Below, in pieces: positions 12,159 to 23,850 of a DNA stretch of 64,000 nucleotides; within the stretch, counting starts at the first letter, position 1, and each line of letters starts with the position of its first letter. The notes under the pieces were generated by a model. It was given only the letters and a program-made list of their open reading frames with translations. It was not told the origin of the DNA and did not search any database. The translations under genes were made by a program, and so were the position numbers. Origin of the DNA: Mimachlamys varia (lineage: Eukaryota > Mollusca > Bivalvia > Pectinida > Pectinidae); contig OX392536.1 of NCBI GenBank assembly GCA_947623455.1, positions 34,229,465 to 34,293,464 on the forward strand. Reading direction: 5' to 3'.

Positions 12159-15100
12159 GTAATAGTATATACAAAAGTAATGTTCCTATACAAAAGTATT
12201 ATCCCTGTACAAAAGTATTAATCCTATACTAAAGTATTATTTCTATACAAAAGTAATGTTCCTATACAAAAGTAATGCTCCTATGCTAAAGTATCATTCT
12301 GATACAAAAGGTTTATTCATATACGAAAGTATTAATCCTATACAAAAGTTTTATTCCTATACAAAAGTATTATTCCAATACAAAAGTATTATTCCAATAT
12401 AAAAGTAATGTTTACATACGAAAGTATTATTCCTTTACAAATGTAATGCTCCTATGCTAAAGTATTAATCTGATACAAAAGGTTTATTCATATACGAAAG
12501 TATTAATCCTATACAAAAGTTTTATTCCTATACAAAAGTATTATTCCAATACAAAAGTATTATTCCAATACAAAAGTATTATTCTGATACAAAAGGTTTA
12601 TTCATATACGAAAGTATTAATCCTATTCAAAAGTATTATTCCTATACAAAAGTATTATTCCAATACAAAAGTATTATTCCTATACAAAAGGTTTATTCAT
12701 ATACAAAAGTATTAATCCTATACAAAAGTATTATTCCTATACAAAAGTTATGCTCCTATGCTAAAGAGTTATTCTTATACAAAAGTTTTATTCCTATACA
12801 AAAGTATTATTCCAATACAAAAGTATTATTCCAATACAAAAGTAATGTTTACATACGAAAGTATTATTCCTATACAAAAGTAATGTTTACATACGAAAGT
12901 ATCATTCCTATATAAAAGTATTTTTTCTACACTAAAGTATTATTCCTATACAAAAGTAATGTTTACATACGAAAGTATTATTCCTATACAAAAGGTTTAT
13001 TCATATACGAAAGTATTAATCCTATACAAAAGTATTATTCAAATACAAAAGTATTATTCCTATACAAAAGTATTATTCCTATACAAAAGTATTATTCCAA
13101 TACAAAAGTATTATTCCTATACAAAAGTATTATTCCAATACAAAAGTATTATTCCTATACAAAAGTAATGTTTACATACGAAAGTATTATTCCTATATAA
13201 AAGTATTTTTTCTACACTAAAGTATTATTCCTATACAAATACAAACATGTGCTTTTGAGTATGCTTATTAGTCTTACTTTGAGGACTGGATGTTTACGTT
13301 AGGGTGACAAAGATTTACATGTCGTTGATGAAGCAGAATACGCTTATTCTTCTGAGACACATGGTCTTTATCTTTTGTACTTTTTCAAGGGTCTCCATGT
13401 AAAGCTTTCCTTTTTTCATATTTTGCCCCTAGTTTAATCTAATTTGAGTTCGGGTCATGGCTTTGTTGACGCTTCGTTATTCTCTTTTGTCCTCTTTCAG
13501 TAGATTTTCTTTTCTTTGGTTTCAATGATTTTATTGTGTTTTAAGCCGTTTTCGGTATCAATAGTTATCTATGTACGCTCTCTAACTTTATCGATAGTTA
13601 TCTATGTACGCTCTCTAACTTTATCAATAGTTATCAATGTACGCTCTCTAACTTTATCGATAGTTATCAATGTACAATCTCTAACTTTATCGATAGTTAT
13701 CAATGTACGCTCTCTACCTTTATCGAAAGTTATCAATGTACGCTCTCTACCTTTATCGAAAGTTATCAATGTACGCTCTCTAAATTTAACAATATTTATC
13801 AATGTACGCTCTCTAACTTTATCGACAGTTATCAATGTACGCTCTCTAACTTTATCGACAGTTATCAATGTACGCTCTCTACCTTTATCGAAAGTTATCA
13901 ATGTACGCTCTCTAAATTTAACAATATTTATCAATTTACGCTCGCTAACTTTATCAATAGTTATCAATGTACTCTCTCTAACTTTATCAATAGTTATCAA
14001 TGTACGCTCTCTAATTGTATCGAAAGTTATCAATGTACGCTCTCTAACTTTATCAATAGTTATCAATGTACGCTCTCTAACTTAAGCAATAGTTATCAAT
14101 GTACGCTCTCTTACCTTAACACTAGTTATCAATGTACGCTCTCTAACTTTATCAATAGTTATCAATGTACTCTCTCTAACTTTATCAACAGTTATCAATG
14201 TACGCTCTCTAATCTTTGCAATAGTTATCAATGTACTCTCTCTAACTTTATCAATAGTTATCAATGTACGCTCTCTAACTTTATCGATAGTTATCAATGT
14301 ACGCTCTCTAATCTAAGCAATAGTTATCAATGTACGCTCTCTAACTTTATAAATAGTTATCAATGTACGCTCTCTAACCTTAACAATAGTTATCAATGTA
14401 CGCTCTCTAATCTTAGCAATAGTAATCAATGTACGCTCTCTAACTTTATCAATAGTTATCGATGTACGCTCTCTAACTTTATCAATAGTTATCAATGTAC
14501 GCTCTCAAGCTTTATCGATAGTTATCAATGTACGCTCGCTAACTTTATTAATAGTTATTAATGTACGTTCTCTAACTTTATCGATAGTTATCGATGTACG
14601 CTCTCTAACTTTATCAATAGTTATCAATGTACGCTCTCAAGCTTTATCAATAGTTATCAATGTACGCTCTCTAACTTTATCGAAAGTTATCAATGTACGC
14701 TCTCTAAATTTAACAATATTTATCAATGTACGCTCGCTAACTTTATCAATTGTTATCAATGTACTCTCTCTAACTTTATTAATAGTTATCAATGTACGCT
14801 CTCTAACTTTATCGAAAGTTATCAATGTACGCTCTCTAACTTTATCGATAGTTATCAATGTACGCTCTCCAGCTTTATCAACAGTTATCAATGTACGTTC
14901 TCTTACTTTATCAATAGTTATCAATGTACGCTCTCCAGCTTTAACAACAGTTATCAATGTACGCTCTCTTACTTTATCAATAGTTATCAATGTACGCTCT
15001 CTAACTTTATCAATAGTTATCAATGTACGCTCTCTTACTTTATCGATAGTTATCAATGTACGCTCTCTAACTTTATCAATAGTTATCAATGTACGCTCTC

Positions 15101-18100
15101 TAACTTTATCAATAGTTATCAATGTACGCTCTCTTACTTTATCGATAGTTATCAATGTACGCTCTCTACCTTTATCAATAGTTATCAATGTACGCTCTCT
15201 AACTTTATCGAAAGTTATCAATGTACGCTCTCTAACTTTATCAACAGTTATCAATGTACGTTCTCTAACTTTATCAATAGTTATCAATGTACGCTCTCTA
15301 ACTTTATCAACAGTTATCAATGTACGTTCTCTAACTTTATCAACAGTTATCAATGTACGTTCTCTAACTTTATCAATAGTTATCAATGTACGCTCTCTAA
15401 CTTTATCAACAGTTATCAATGTACGTTCTCTAACTTTGTCAATAGTTATCAATGTACTCTCTCTAACTTTATCAATAGTTATCAATGTACGCTCTCTAAC
15501 TTTATCAATAGTTATCAATGTACGTTCTCTAACTTTATCAATAGTTATCAATGTACACTCTCTAACTTTATCAATAGTTATCAATGTACGTTCTCTAACT
15601 TTATCGATAGTTATCAATGTACGATCTGTAACTTTATCAATAGTTATCAATGTACGATCTCTAACTTTATCAATAGTTATCAATGTACGCTCTCTAACTT
15701 TATCAATAGTTATCAATGTACACTCTCTAACTTTATCGAAAGTTATCAATGTACTCTCTCTAACTTTATCAATAGTTATCAATGTACGCTCTCTAACTTT
15801 ATCAATAGTTATCAATGTACACTCTCTAACTTTATCAATAGTTATCAATGTACGCTCTCTAACTTTATCAATAGTTATCAATGTACGCTCTCTAACTTTA
15901 TCAATAGTTATCAATGTACACTCTCTAACTTTATCAATAGTTATCAATGTACGCTCTCTAACTTTATCAATAGTTATCAATGTACACTCTCTAACTTTAT
16001 CGAAAGTTATCAATGTACGCTCTCTAACTTTATCAACAGTTATCAATGTACGTTCTCTAACTTTATCAACAGTTATCAATGTACGTTCTCTAACTTTATC
16101 AATAGTTATCAATGTACGCTCTCTAACTTTATCAACAGTTATCAATGTACGTTCTCTAACTTTATCAACAGTTATCAATGTACGTTCTCTAACTTTATCA
16201 ATAGTTATCAATGTACGCTCTCTAACTTTATCAATAGTTATCAATGTACGTTCTCTAACTTTGTCAATAGTTATCAATGTACTCTCTCTAACTTTATCAA
16301 TAGTTATCAATGTACGCTCTCTAACTTTATCAACAGTTATCAATGTACGTTCTCTAACTTTATCAATAGTTATCAATATACGCTCTCTAACTTTATCAAT
16401 AGTTATCAATGTACGCTCTCTAACCTTATTGATAGTTATCAATGTACGCTCTCTAACTTTATCAATAGTTATCAATGTACGCTCTCTAAATTTAACAATA
16501 TTTATCAATGTACGTTCTCTAACTTTATCAATAGTTATCGGCGTACGCTCTCTAACTTTTTCAATAGTTAGCAATGTACGCTATCTAGCTTTATCAATAG
16601 TTATCAATATACGCTCTCTTACTTTATCAATAGTTATCAATGTACGCTCTCTAACTTTATCGATAGTTATCAATGTACGCTCTCTAACTTTATCAACAGT
16701 TATCAATGTACGCTCTCTTACTTTATCAATAGTTATCAATGTACGCTCTCTAACCTTATTGATAGTTATCAATGTACGTTCTCTAACTTTATCGATAGTT
16801 ATCAATGTTCGCTCTCTAACTTTATCAACAGTTATCAATGTACTCTCTCTAACTTTATCGAAAGTTATCAATGTACGTTCTCTAACTTATCGATAGTTAT
16901 CAATGTACGCTCTCTAACTTTATCAATAGTTATCAATGTACGCTCTCTAACTTTATCAATAGTTATCAATGTACGCTCTCTAACTTTATCAATAGTTATC
17001 AATGTACGCTCTCTAACTTTATCAATAGTTATCAATGTACGCAATCTAATTTTAACAATAGTTATCAATGTACGCTCTCTAACTTTATCGATAGTTATCA
17101 ATGTACGCTCTCTAACTTTATCAATAGTTATCAATGTACGCTCTCTAACTTTATCGATAGTTATCAATGTACTCTCTCTAACTTTATCGATAGTTATCAA
17201 TGTACGCTCTCTAACTTTTACATTGGATAAATTATGACATAACATCTATGTTTGGTCTTCCTCCCAAAACACCGTTCATTTCTTAGTATATCTAAATTAT
17301 AAATGTAAGTTTTGATTGACAGGCATTCGTTCGCTGTAGCAGACATTTGATGTCCTTGATCGAAGGAAAATCACGAACAAACGATCTTTATTCTTCTTTT
17401 AAAATATTTGCTATGTACACTGTATGGTATAGTTTTAATTTCTAACAATCAACCAAGTAGATTGCTCGATATCCTAACACGTTTTCAACTGAATCAAGTT
17501 AATCAACATAGTATTACTGTAGCACGAATAAATCTATTATTCGGCCAATGATGTGCGTATTAAATAGCAAGAATGACGGGCTATTTACTTAAGAAGTTAT
17601 TTCTTTAAACAAATAGACGTGCACCTGATATTAATGATGAGTTTCATCCCATACATTGTGTGTGACTGATAGACTTTCATTTTGCATACATTTGAAATAT
17701 GGAATAAACCATTTCACTGTTTCGACATGCTAGCATATACACGTATTACAATTGGAAATACCTAGTATATTTTATTTGTTAAGTTAGACTGTCAGTACTT
17801 TTGAATGACCCACAGTTCATATATAATTCATTTCCATAACGTAGCGTATTGATCGGTCAGATTCTCGATACTTAAGACGTAAACACGTCCCCACATACTG
17901 TTAGAATCCTAATTGGCCCGTATCCTTTTCAGAATAGATATACAATGACTGTTTGTATTATTTAGTGACGCGATCGAAACAACGTCGCGGAATTCTTCTG
18001 TAGACCGGATACGGAGAGGCTTCCCGACTTTCTACTCACCCGCAGCTTATCGGCTTAGATTATCTATAGGACGAACAATCCGGCGATCCTTAACAAAGTC

Positions 18101-21100
18101 CTTAAGTATTGATTTAAAGACATGCTCTCGACAGTTGAGACAATCAGTCATTTTTGTAAAATTCTGGTAATCTGTTGGGGGTCGGGGTCAGGTTGGGTCT
18201 AGTGTGTGATCGGTATTTATTTTTTAAATAAGATTGTGACCATGGTACCAGTACAGGGGTGTCTACGTGACATAAACCGTGTTAGTCACTTTGGTATGAT
18301 TAACTACATACCCACTTCTGCAACCAAATCACGACAATGGTACAAATTCTGGTATTTCCATGGAACACGAACTAATTACGACTCGTGTATCTCCGGTTTC
18401 CTGTTACGTCACGACATACAGATTTCCTTAATATTTGATTTTCTATTTATTCTATCGGTAAGAGATCAAATTTTGCAGCACATTACTTTTATATTTGTAC
18501 ATACCACGTACATTGCCTTTGTAATTACAAGGCTTCCCAATGGTCGTATGGTTTTATGTCATTGCTCTGATGACACATGATCAACCATCTAATATACGTG
18601 CACCGCTCTTGGCCATGTTTTTAAACCGTATGCAAATAAACTGATTAAAGGGTGTTTATGATTCGAATAATATTACTATTTTGTCCCTGAAATAAACAAA
18701 TGTCGGAAACGTGTTTCAACAAGATAATCTATCTGAACATATCAGCGGTGAAAATGAAATAAGCATTTAAATTTGTAATGACGATATTGAGTTAAAGGCC
18801 CAGTATACGTAACTTTCGGCAAAATTTGAAGCAAAAATCAAGCCTAATAACGTATTATATTTATAGATTTAGTTATGATTGACTGATATCAGCAATATCC
18901 AAGATGAATTTTTACGCGGGTACCGGCACAGCAGCGTTATTTGTTAACACGGGTCCATTTTGAAATTTTGAAAAAGGTGCAGCACATGCATGTGTGTGTT
19001 TCGTAATCTTTAATTATAGGGGGTGGCTGACTCTGCTGGTGGTTTTTTAGTACCCGAGGTTTGCTGGAGCCGCCATAGCCACAGTTAATCTCATTTGAGT
19101 AGTGGCACGGTGCATAATATACACATTTTCGTAGTACACGATTTGAATTATACAGAAATAGTTTCATTTTACTTCTAAATTCATAAATTAAAGTGGTTTA
19201 ACGCACCTGACCCTTCTGCTTCTACAATAGTTTCTCACCATTTGCCTCCTAGCATCACTGAAGAGTCTTAGGAGGACGAAACAGCTGTATAGTGCAGTTT
19301 AATTCATTTTTTCGGCATACTGTATCTATTACTTAATTTAAAAGTCGACTTGTTCTTGAAGTGGGTCACACTTGAATTATTTTCAATTCTTTGGATTTTC
19401 CTGTCCAGAGTTTCTTGTTAGTTACCGCTCATTTTTACTTCGTTTTAGTCTTATTTTTGCAATGATTGTTTTTCATCATTTTTCAGAATCCCGAACAATT
19501 TCTTGAAATTACGTATATTGGGTCTTAAATGGAGATCAGTGTCATGTCAATGGTTCATACATGTACATCCATGGATATCAGGTTAATTATTTTAAAAGAC
19601 CATACCTACCTCGTGCGTACAAGGAAGGGAATCATTCACTTAATTTCTTTCGTGACTTCTGGGAAATGTCTCTCTGGCGGGTCCAATAGAAGAGGTGATG
19701 CGATTAGATGTTGAATGGACCGACTATGTACGGATGAAAGGGATTATAACCACGTCTACAATTGCACATTCAATACCCAGGGCAGTTCAATGCTAAATAT
19801 ATCAAGTGCTTCTTTTTTTACTAGAGAAAAACGACATTGAACCTTATAAAGATAGAATATTGGCAAGCCATATTAACTTTTCCAGTCCTTATGAGTAAGT
19901 GTTAATCAGAGTTGATGACTATAATCATAATAAGACCGGTTGGTAGGCTACTTCCTAACTAGGAACCTATAAGAGGGCCGTCTTGTATCGATTTGCTGAA
20001 AAAAATATTTTCCAGTTTTCGGCTTACATATCAGATCGATTTATAATTACGGTCGTGTCCTTTTTACTTCCTTATCAACAACTTAAGGCCAGTGTTTGAT
20101 TTGACAAAAGAAAGGGCTCGTTTTATCTTGCAAAGCACATTCCAAAATACCTCCATATCCTGTAAATGACGGATATATATATCCTAACGACTCCATTAGC
20201 AAAATCCTTCCGTTTCAAATGAAATGACCGACATGTTTTACTATTCTTTTATGAGAATTATGCCGGAAAATGGTCAAATATGAATTTCTTGTACGTCATT
20301 ATTGTGGCACTGAATCCATGTTGTTTTCCTACTAAGCAACTACACAACAACGCAAGCCAAGTGTGTTCAACATGAAAGGAAAGTAGAGTCTTGTGATGAA
20401 CACACTTGGTTTGTGTACGTTGTGAAGTTGAATAAAGCTTGAAGGTGTTAAAATTTGTAAATCAGATGGCTAATTAATTTTCAAAATATGTAACCGAATG
20501 TAACAAGAAAACGCGCAATTGCCAGATACTGTGTATTGTCAAATTCGAACACGTGCAAATTCAACAGTACTTTTAGAGCAAGTGTTTTTTCAGACAATTG
20601 CTCCGCCTATACATGGGTGTCACGTCTGCGTTAGGATTATGTTCTATATCAAAGTATAGGCGGTGTTAATAAGTCAATGTAAGCCCATGTATCGGTTCCT
20701 TGTTCCGTTGTCTTTTATCGAAAAAGGGCTAATTTGTTGTCCTTTTCCATTGGTCTCGATGAATCATTTTTACTTAGGTAAACGCTAAACAAATATTCAA
20801 TATTGCACCTTTGTGAAGCAGTATGCCAAACAAAGTACATATAATACGACTGCGTTATACACGTTTTGTGGGGGTTAAAAAATCGGAAATTGGTACAAAA
20901 AAATTAAAAAAGATTGAAACGCAAGGGTATGTATGTGTGTGAGGATGATGGTGCGTAAAATAATGATGTATCATTGGATTCGTTTGTATGCAGCTATGTT
21001 AATACCTTCATGAATGTTTAAAAAGATGCATTTCGAAACTTTAATATACACAGACTTGATATTCATGTATCTTCCGTGCGGTTGGCCTTCACTAGTGCAG

Positions 21101-22962
21101 AAAGGATAAATCAAATTTGTTCAGAAGCTTGCCTATCGTTCCCATGTCAACATTGTGACGATATTGCAGTTGTTTCAATGGGAATTGCATGACTTGTGAG
21201 AAATCAAGTTAAGAACGAATCAATCATATTGGTTTTTGTATATTTGTGTCGTGACAAATCCGACTGAAAACATCCAGAGAATACCATGCTCTCTAAGGAG
21301 ATATTATACTTCTTTACTTTCATTTCAGTTGAACAATTTAATCCGATAGAAGTTTTCAATTTCGCGATCATACATTAAAAATATCGTTTTATAAACATGA
21401 TAGGATTAAAGTATTTAAATTACATTACGACACGAATTTGTCGCGGTTAGCCAAAGACAAATTTGCACGGTATGCTTACGTCTGGCCTTCAATTTAGTTA
21501 GCATTGCTAACCGGTGTGCAAGACGCATAGCATTTAAATTAAACATAAAATTTTAAGATACAGTAAATATTAGTTGGTATGTTCTGAGGAAAATAAAGCA
21601 GGAAACACATTTCAAACAATCTGACATTCAACCGGTAATTTTGGGGTTAAAATACTTAATGATTCTGTTTTGATTTAAAGCTTACATGGATGATAGTACG
21701 TATTTTAAAAAGACATAGCCAATGATATGCTTATCCGTTTTACCCAAGCACAGGAAACAGGCACATATGGTATTTCTTAAACACTGTCACAGTATATATT
21801 TCCAGATGACAGAATACGATTACCTACGGTATATGTAGGAGATAAATACATTTAAATATCAAATCCGTGATTGAAAGAGGCGTTGGGATTTAAAGGATCT
21901 ACTGAAACTATTATTGATGGTTTACAACAGAATAAATATATCTTAATGTTTTTTTATTAAAATGTTTAAACAATATCATATGCTACAATGTACTTTAAAT
22001 TAAATCAGTATACAAAGTATTCGTAACCAAAAATGTGAAAAATAAAAAAACAATACACATTTTCAATGATATGTACTTAATATAAAGTAAATATAAATTA
22101 ATATACCGGTATACAAACTTAAATGTAATACAGTTATATACATATACAAGCATGATTGTTGTATTGTATAGGAAAGGTTTTATGCATTATTATACTATTA
22201 TGATTCTTTCAGATTCAGGAATGCAACAGTCTACACTCCCGACTTGGTCTACCTGTGAGAGCGGACGTGGACACAAGGTCATCACACTTTCCGGATATCT
22301 CCACGTTTCCTAGTTTGACATCATCTCCTCATTACGCAAGGTCAGCCCCGCCGATAGCCTTTCGTGGGTTTGCTGGGAGTTCCGGCAATCATCCAACTCG
22401 CTTTGCGTGGCAAAATGATGCATCGAGCCCAGAGATGAAAATAGACAATGGTCATGTTTCTCTTCAAAGTCAAACGTCGGTTGTAACTTCAAACACAGAC
22501 GCTCAACGCGATGATGATCAGGAACAGAAGCAAAAACGCCAAATGACTCCGTTACAGCTTACAGAACATTTACGTCTCCGTGGTTATGGTGAGCCCCGGA
22601 TGTTAACGACGTCCAGTTTCAATCAAAAGTTTAATGGCAAGTCGAGGAGTCTTCCGAAAAATCCATCAAAACGTGAAAAAATCAAAGGAAGAGCAAGACT
22701 TGATTATGAAATGGCAAATATGAGAGCTCTTGCTTTCTGCGAACAACAGACGTCGAAAGTATTCCGAACTGCATCTGCGAACATGCGCAACAGGGACGTC
22801 CAATTTGTTGAGGATGAAATGCGGGAAAATATGTACAAAGAAGACGTGGATACACATGATCAGACTGAAGGTATGGTCGTCATGATTGACAAGGAGGAAC
22901 TCTTTAAACGGGTTAACACTTGGATAGAAGAAGTGGAATGTGCCTGGCAAGAAGTCACGTGA
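12057..22962 (+). CDS. Predicted two-exon gene, ~283 aa, unknown function
   Basis: I join 12057-12158 (34 codons) to 22213-22962. The donor is CTACACAG|GTAATA and the acceptor is TGATTCTTTCAG|ATT, both phase 0. The ATG has A at -3 and an in-frame stop (11952) upstream with no earlier ATG. The protein opens MPERDFLTRSWTVLSTRRKP, has a basic N-terminus and a serine/proline-rich, probably disordered region (about residues 50-130). It then has a charged C-terminal half with a helical-looking stretch (MTPLQLTEHLRLRGYGEP, later an alanine/methionine-rich helix and an acidic tail ending near WIEEVECAWQEVT). No signal peptide, membrane segment or known domain is seen. Two overlapping AATAAA signals follow at 23089-23098. 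I do not recognise the family. Additional exons inside the 10 kb intron cannot be excluded; the terminal exon is the firmest part. Confidence 0.55.
12159..13240 (+). repeat. ~19-20 bp minisatellite beginning at a 5' splice site
   Basis: About 55 imperfect units of the type cctatacaaaagtattatt run from the first bases of the intron. Variants are taatgttcctatac, ggtttattcatatacgaaag and tttttctacactaaag. The exon end plus intron start (ctacacag|gtaatagtatat) resembles the unit (ctatacaaaagtaatg), so the array may derive from the junction; the match is weaker than in the HLCS arrays. The 69-codon frame inside it is not coding. Confidence 0.9.
13245..13485 (+). repeat. Dispersed repeat family A, between two minisatellites
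   Basis: A near full-length family A copy separates the ~19-20 bp array from the 33-bp array inside the same intron. Confidence 0.75.
13553..17219 (+). repeat. 33-bp minisatellite, ~111 units
   Basis: Unit: gttatcaatgtacgctctct followed by aactttatcaata. The unit length is divisible by three and the common variants lack stops, so frames of up to 645 codons open on the minus strand and 486 on the plus strand (11-residue repeats ITIDKVRERTL and LSIVINVRSLT). Unit differences fall on non-synonymous positions as freely as synonymous ones (I/V/F at one residue), which argues against protein function. Marked variants such as the aaatttaacaatatttatc units at about 13782, 13913, 14703 and 16487 recur. 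Blocks near 15210-15490 and 16000-16310 are near copies about 780 bp apart, showing segmental expansion. Confidence 0.95.
17220..18791. other. Intronic, nothing recognised
   Basis: Within the intron of the unknown gene. No repeat family recognised. The 124-codon plus frame at 18206-18580 has no recognised domain and no splice support. Confidence 0.45.
18792..19528. mobile_element. TTAA-flanked MITE, copy 1 (with nested repeat)
   Basis: The left end TTAAAGGCCCAGTATACGTA and right end TACGTATATTGGGTCTTAA are inverted and carry TTAA at each outer edge, as for piggyBac-like insertions. It is longer than the copies at 50.7 and 58.1 kb because family B repeat sequence (about 19200-19350) lies inside. 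Confidence 0.7.
19245..19345 (+). repeat. Dispersed repeat family B, copy 1
   Basis: The block 'catcactgaagagtctta' followed by 'ggaggacgaaacagctgta' and 'cggcatactgtatctattac' recurs nearly unchanged at about 28725-28820. Its class is unknown, possibly a SINE body. Confidence 0.7.
19529..22212. other. Intronic, one foldback, otherwise nothing
   Basis: An inverted repeat at 20338-20431 (caactacacaacaacgcaag against gtgtacgttgtgaagttg). The rest is AT-rich intron leading to the acceptor at 22211-22212. Confidence 0.5.
22213..22962 (+). CDS. Unknown gene, terminal coding exon
   Basis: Open from the acceptor (TGATTCTTTCAG|ATTCAG) to TGA at 22960-22962, 249 codons. A second AG six bases on (ATTCAG|GAA) could serve as a tandem acceptor, removing two residues (IQ) in frame. 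The composition contrasts with the AT-rich surroundings. It begins IQECNSLHSRLGLPVRADVD. The middle is Ser/Thr/Pro-rich; the C-terminal half is highly charged and likely helical. No known domain is recognised. Confidence 0.7.
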   Translation: MQECNSLHSRLGLPVRADVDTRSSHFPDISTFPSLTSSPHYARSAPPIAFRGFAGSSGNHPTRFAWQNDASSPEMKIDNGHVSLQSQTSVVTSNTDAQRDDDQEQKQKRQMTPLQLTEHLRLRGYGEPRMLTTSSFNQKFNGKSRSLPKNPSKREKIKGRARLDYEMANMRALAFCEQQTSKVFRTASANMRNRDVQFVEDEMRENMYKEDVDTHDQTEGMVVMIDKEELFKRVNTWIEEVECAWQEVT

Positions 22963-23088
22963 TAATCGAGAGCGTCTGTAAAACTATTTGTTATATACCG
23001 GAAGTGCAGATAGACCGTGAAAGGAATTTTCGGAAATTCCTATTAATAATGAAATGAAAGATTTTCCTCATATATTAATATGCTGTTT

Positions 23089-23098
23089 AATAAATAAA
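23089..23098 (+). terminator. Overlapping poly(A) signals of the unknown gene
   Basis: AATAAATAAA about 130 bp after the stop, followed 20-40 bp later by a GT-rich tract (cttgtttttgctgtttctg), the usual downstream element. Confidence 0.7.
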
Positions 23099-23506
23099 AT
23101 GAAAAATGCAACTCTTGTTTTTGCTGTTTCTGTTGATAGCATGGCACGATGAATGTTTCCAGAAGTGAAAAGTGGCCTTCATATATTTAGATTTGGTTGG
23201 TAAGTGTTTTAAAACTTACCAAATACGGTCATTTTGAGATGATATATATATTTTGGTGGCAGAAGAAACTGCAGTACTCAGAGAAAAACAGACAGACTCA
23301 CACAAGTACCTAGCGAATACCATTACCTAAAGCAGGTACTTGTAATAAACCCTTGATCCAGTGTTAGCGGACTGTTGATCATATAGATGCCATACGCCTT
23401 TACCCCACTCCCCCCTTATATTGACACAAACAAAATTATGCTAACGTCTACATTTTAAGAGCCTCAACATGTGTACATATGTACAACAGGCCCTGTTCAA
23501 TAAACT

Positions 23507-23850
23507 TCGGTGTCGTCGATGAGCCAGAAGACGCTTACTCTTCCTGAACACCTGGCCCCGGTTTCATCAACGTTCCTTAACTTAAGGAAACCACTTAACT
23601 TAAAAATCTCCATAGGAAAGCATTACAAAATTTAAGGGGGAAATCCTTAGTTAAGGAACTTTCCTTAAATTCTGTCTGAGTTTCCTTAAGTTAAGGAACG
23701 TTGATGAAACCAGGGCCTGGTCTTATTCTCTTGTGCTTTTACGAGAGTCTCCATATAAATATTTCCTTTGTTCCTATTTTGCCCCTAGTTTAATCGTTTT
23801 GAGTTCGGATTATGGTTTTGTTGACGCTTTGGTATTCTCTGATTTGTTTT
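23507..23850 (+). repeat. Dispersed repeat family A, split by a MITE
   Basis: The left half (ggtgtcgtcgatgagccaga ... aacacctgg) and right half (tcttattctcttgtgctttt onward) are continuous with the family consensus once the 160-bp insert at 23556-23715 is removed. Confidence 0.85.
23556..23715. mobile_element. 160-bp MITE with 5-bp target duplication
   Basis: Inverted termini CCCCGGTTTCATCAACG / CCCTGGTTTCATCAACG, continuing into GTTCCTTAACTTAAGGAAAC on both sides. CCTGG is duplicated at 23551-23555 and 23716-23720. The interrupted family A repeat gives the empty-site sequence, which fixes the boundaries. Confidence 0.9.

Noticed and set aside
14637..16574. 645-codon minus and 486-codon plus open frames
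   Set aside because: Both lie in the 33-bp minisatellite. An 11-codon unit without stops opens long frames on both strands, and variant positions show no bias to synonymous sites.
12159..17219. CRISPR-like repeated structure
   Set aside because: Units are directly tandem without unique spacers and lie in a eukaryotic intron.
22310..22950. Minus frames of 60 and 94 codons
   Set aside because: Shadows of the plus-strand terminal exon of the unknown gene.
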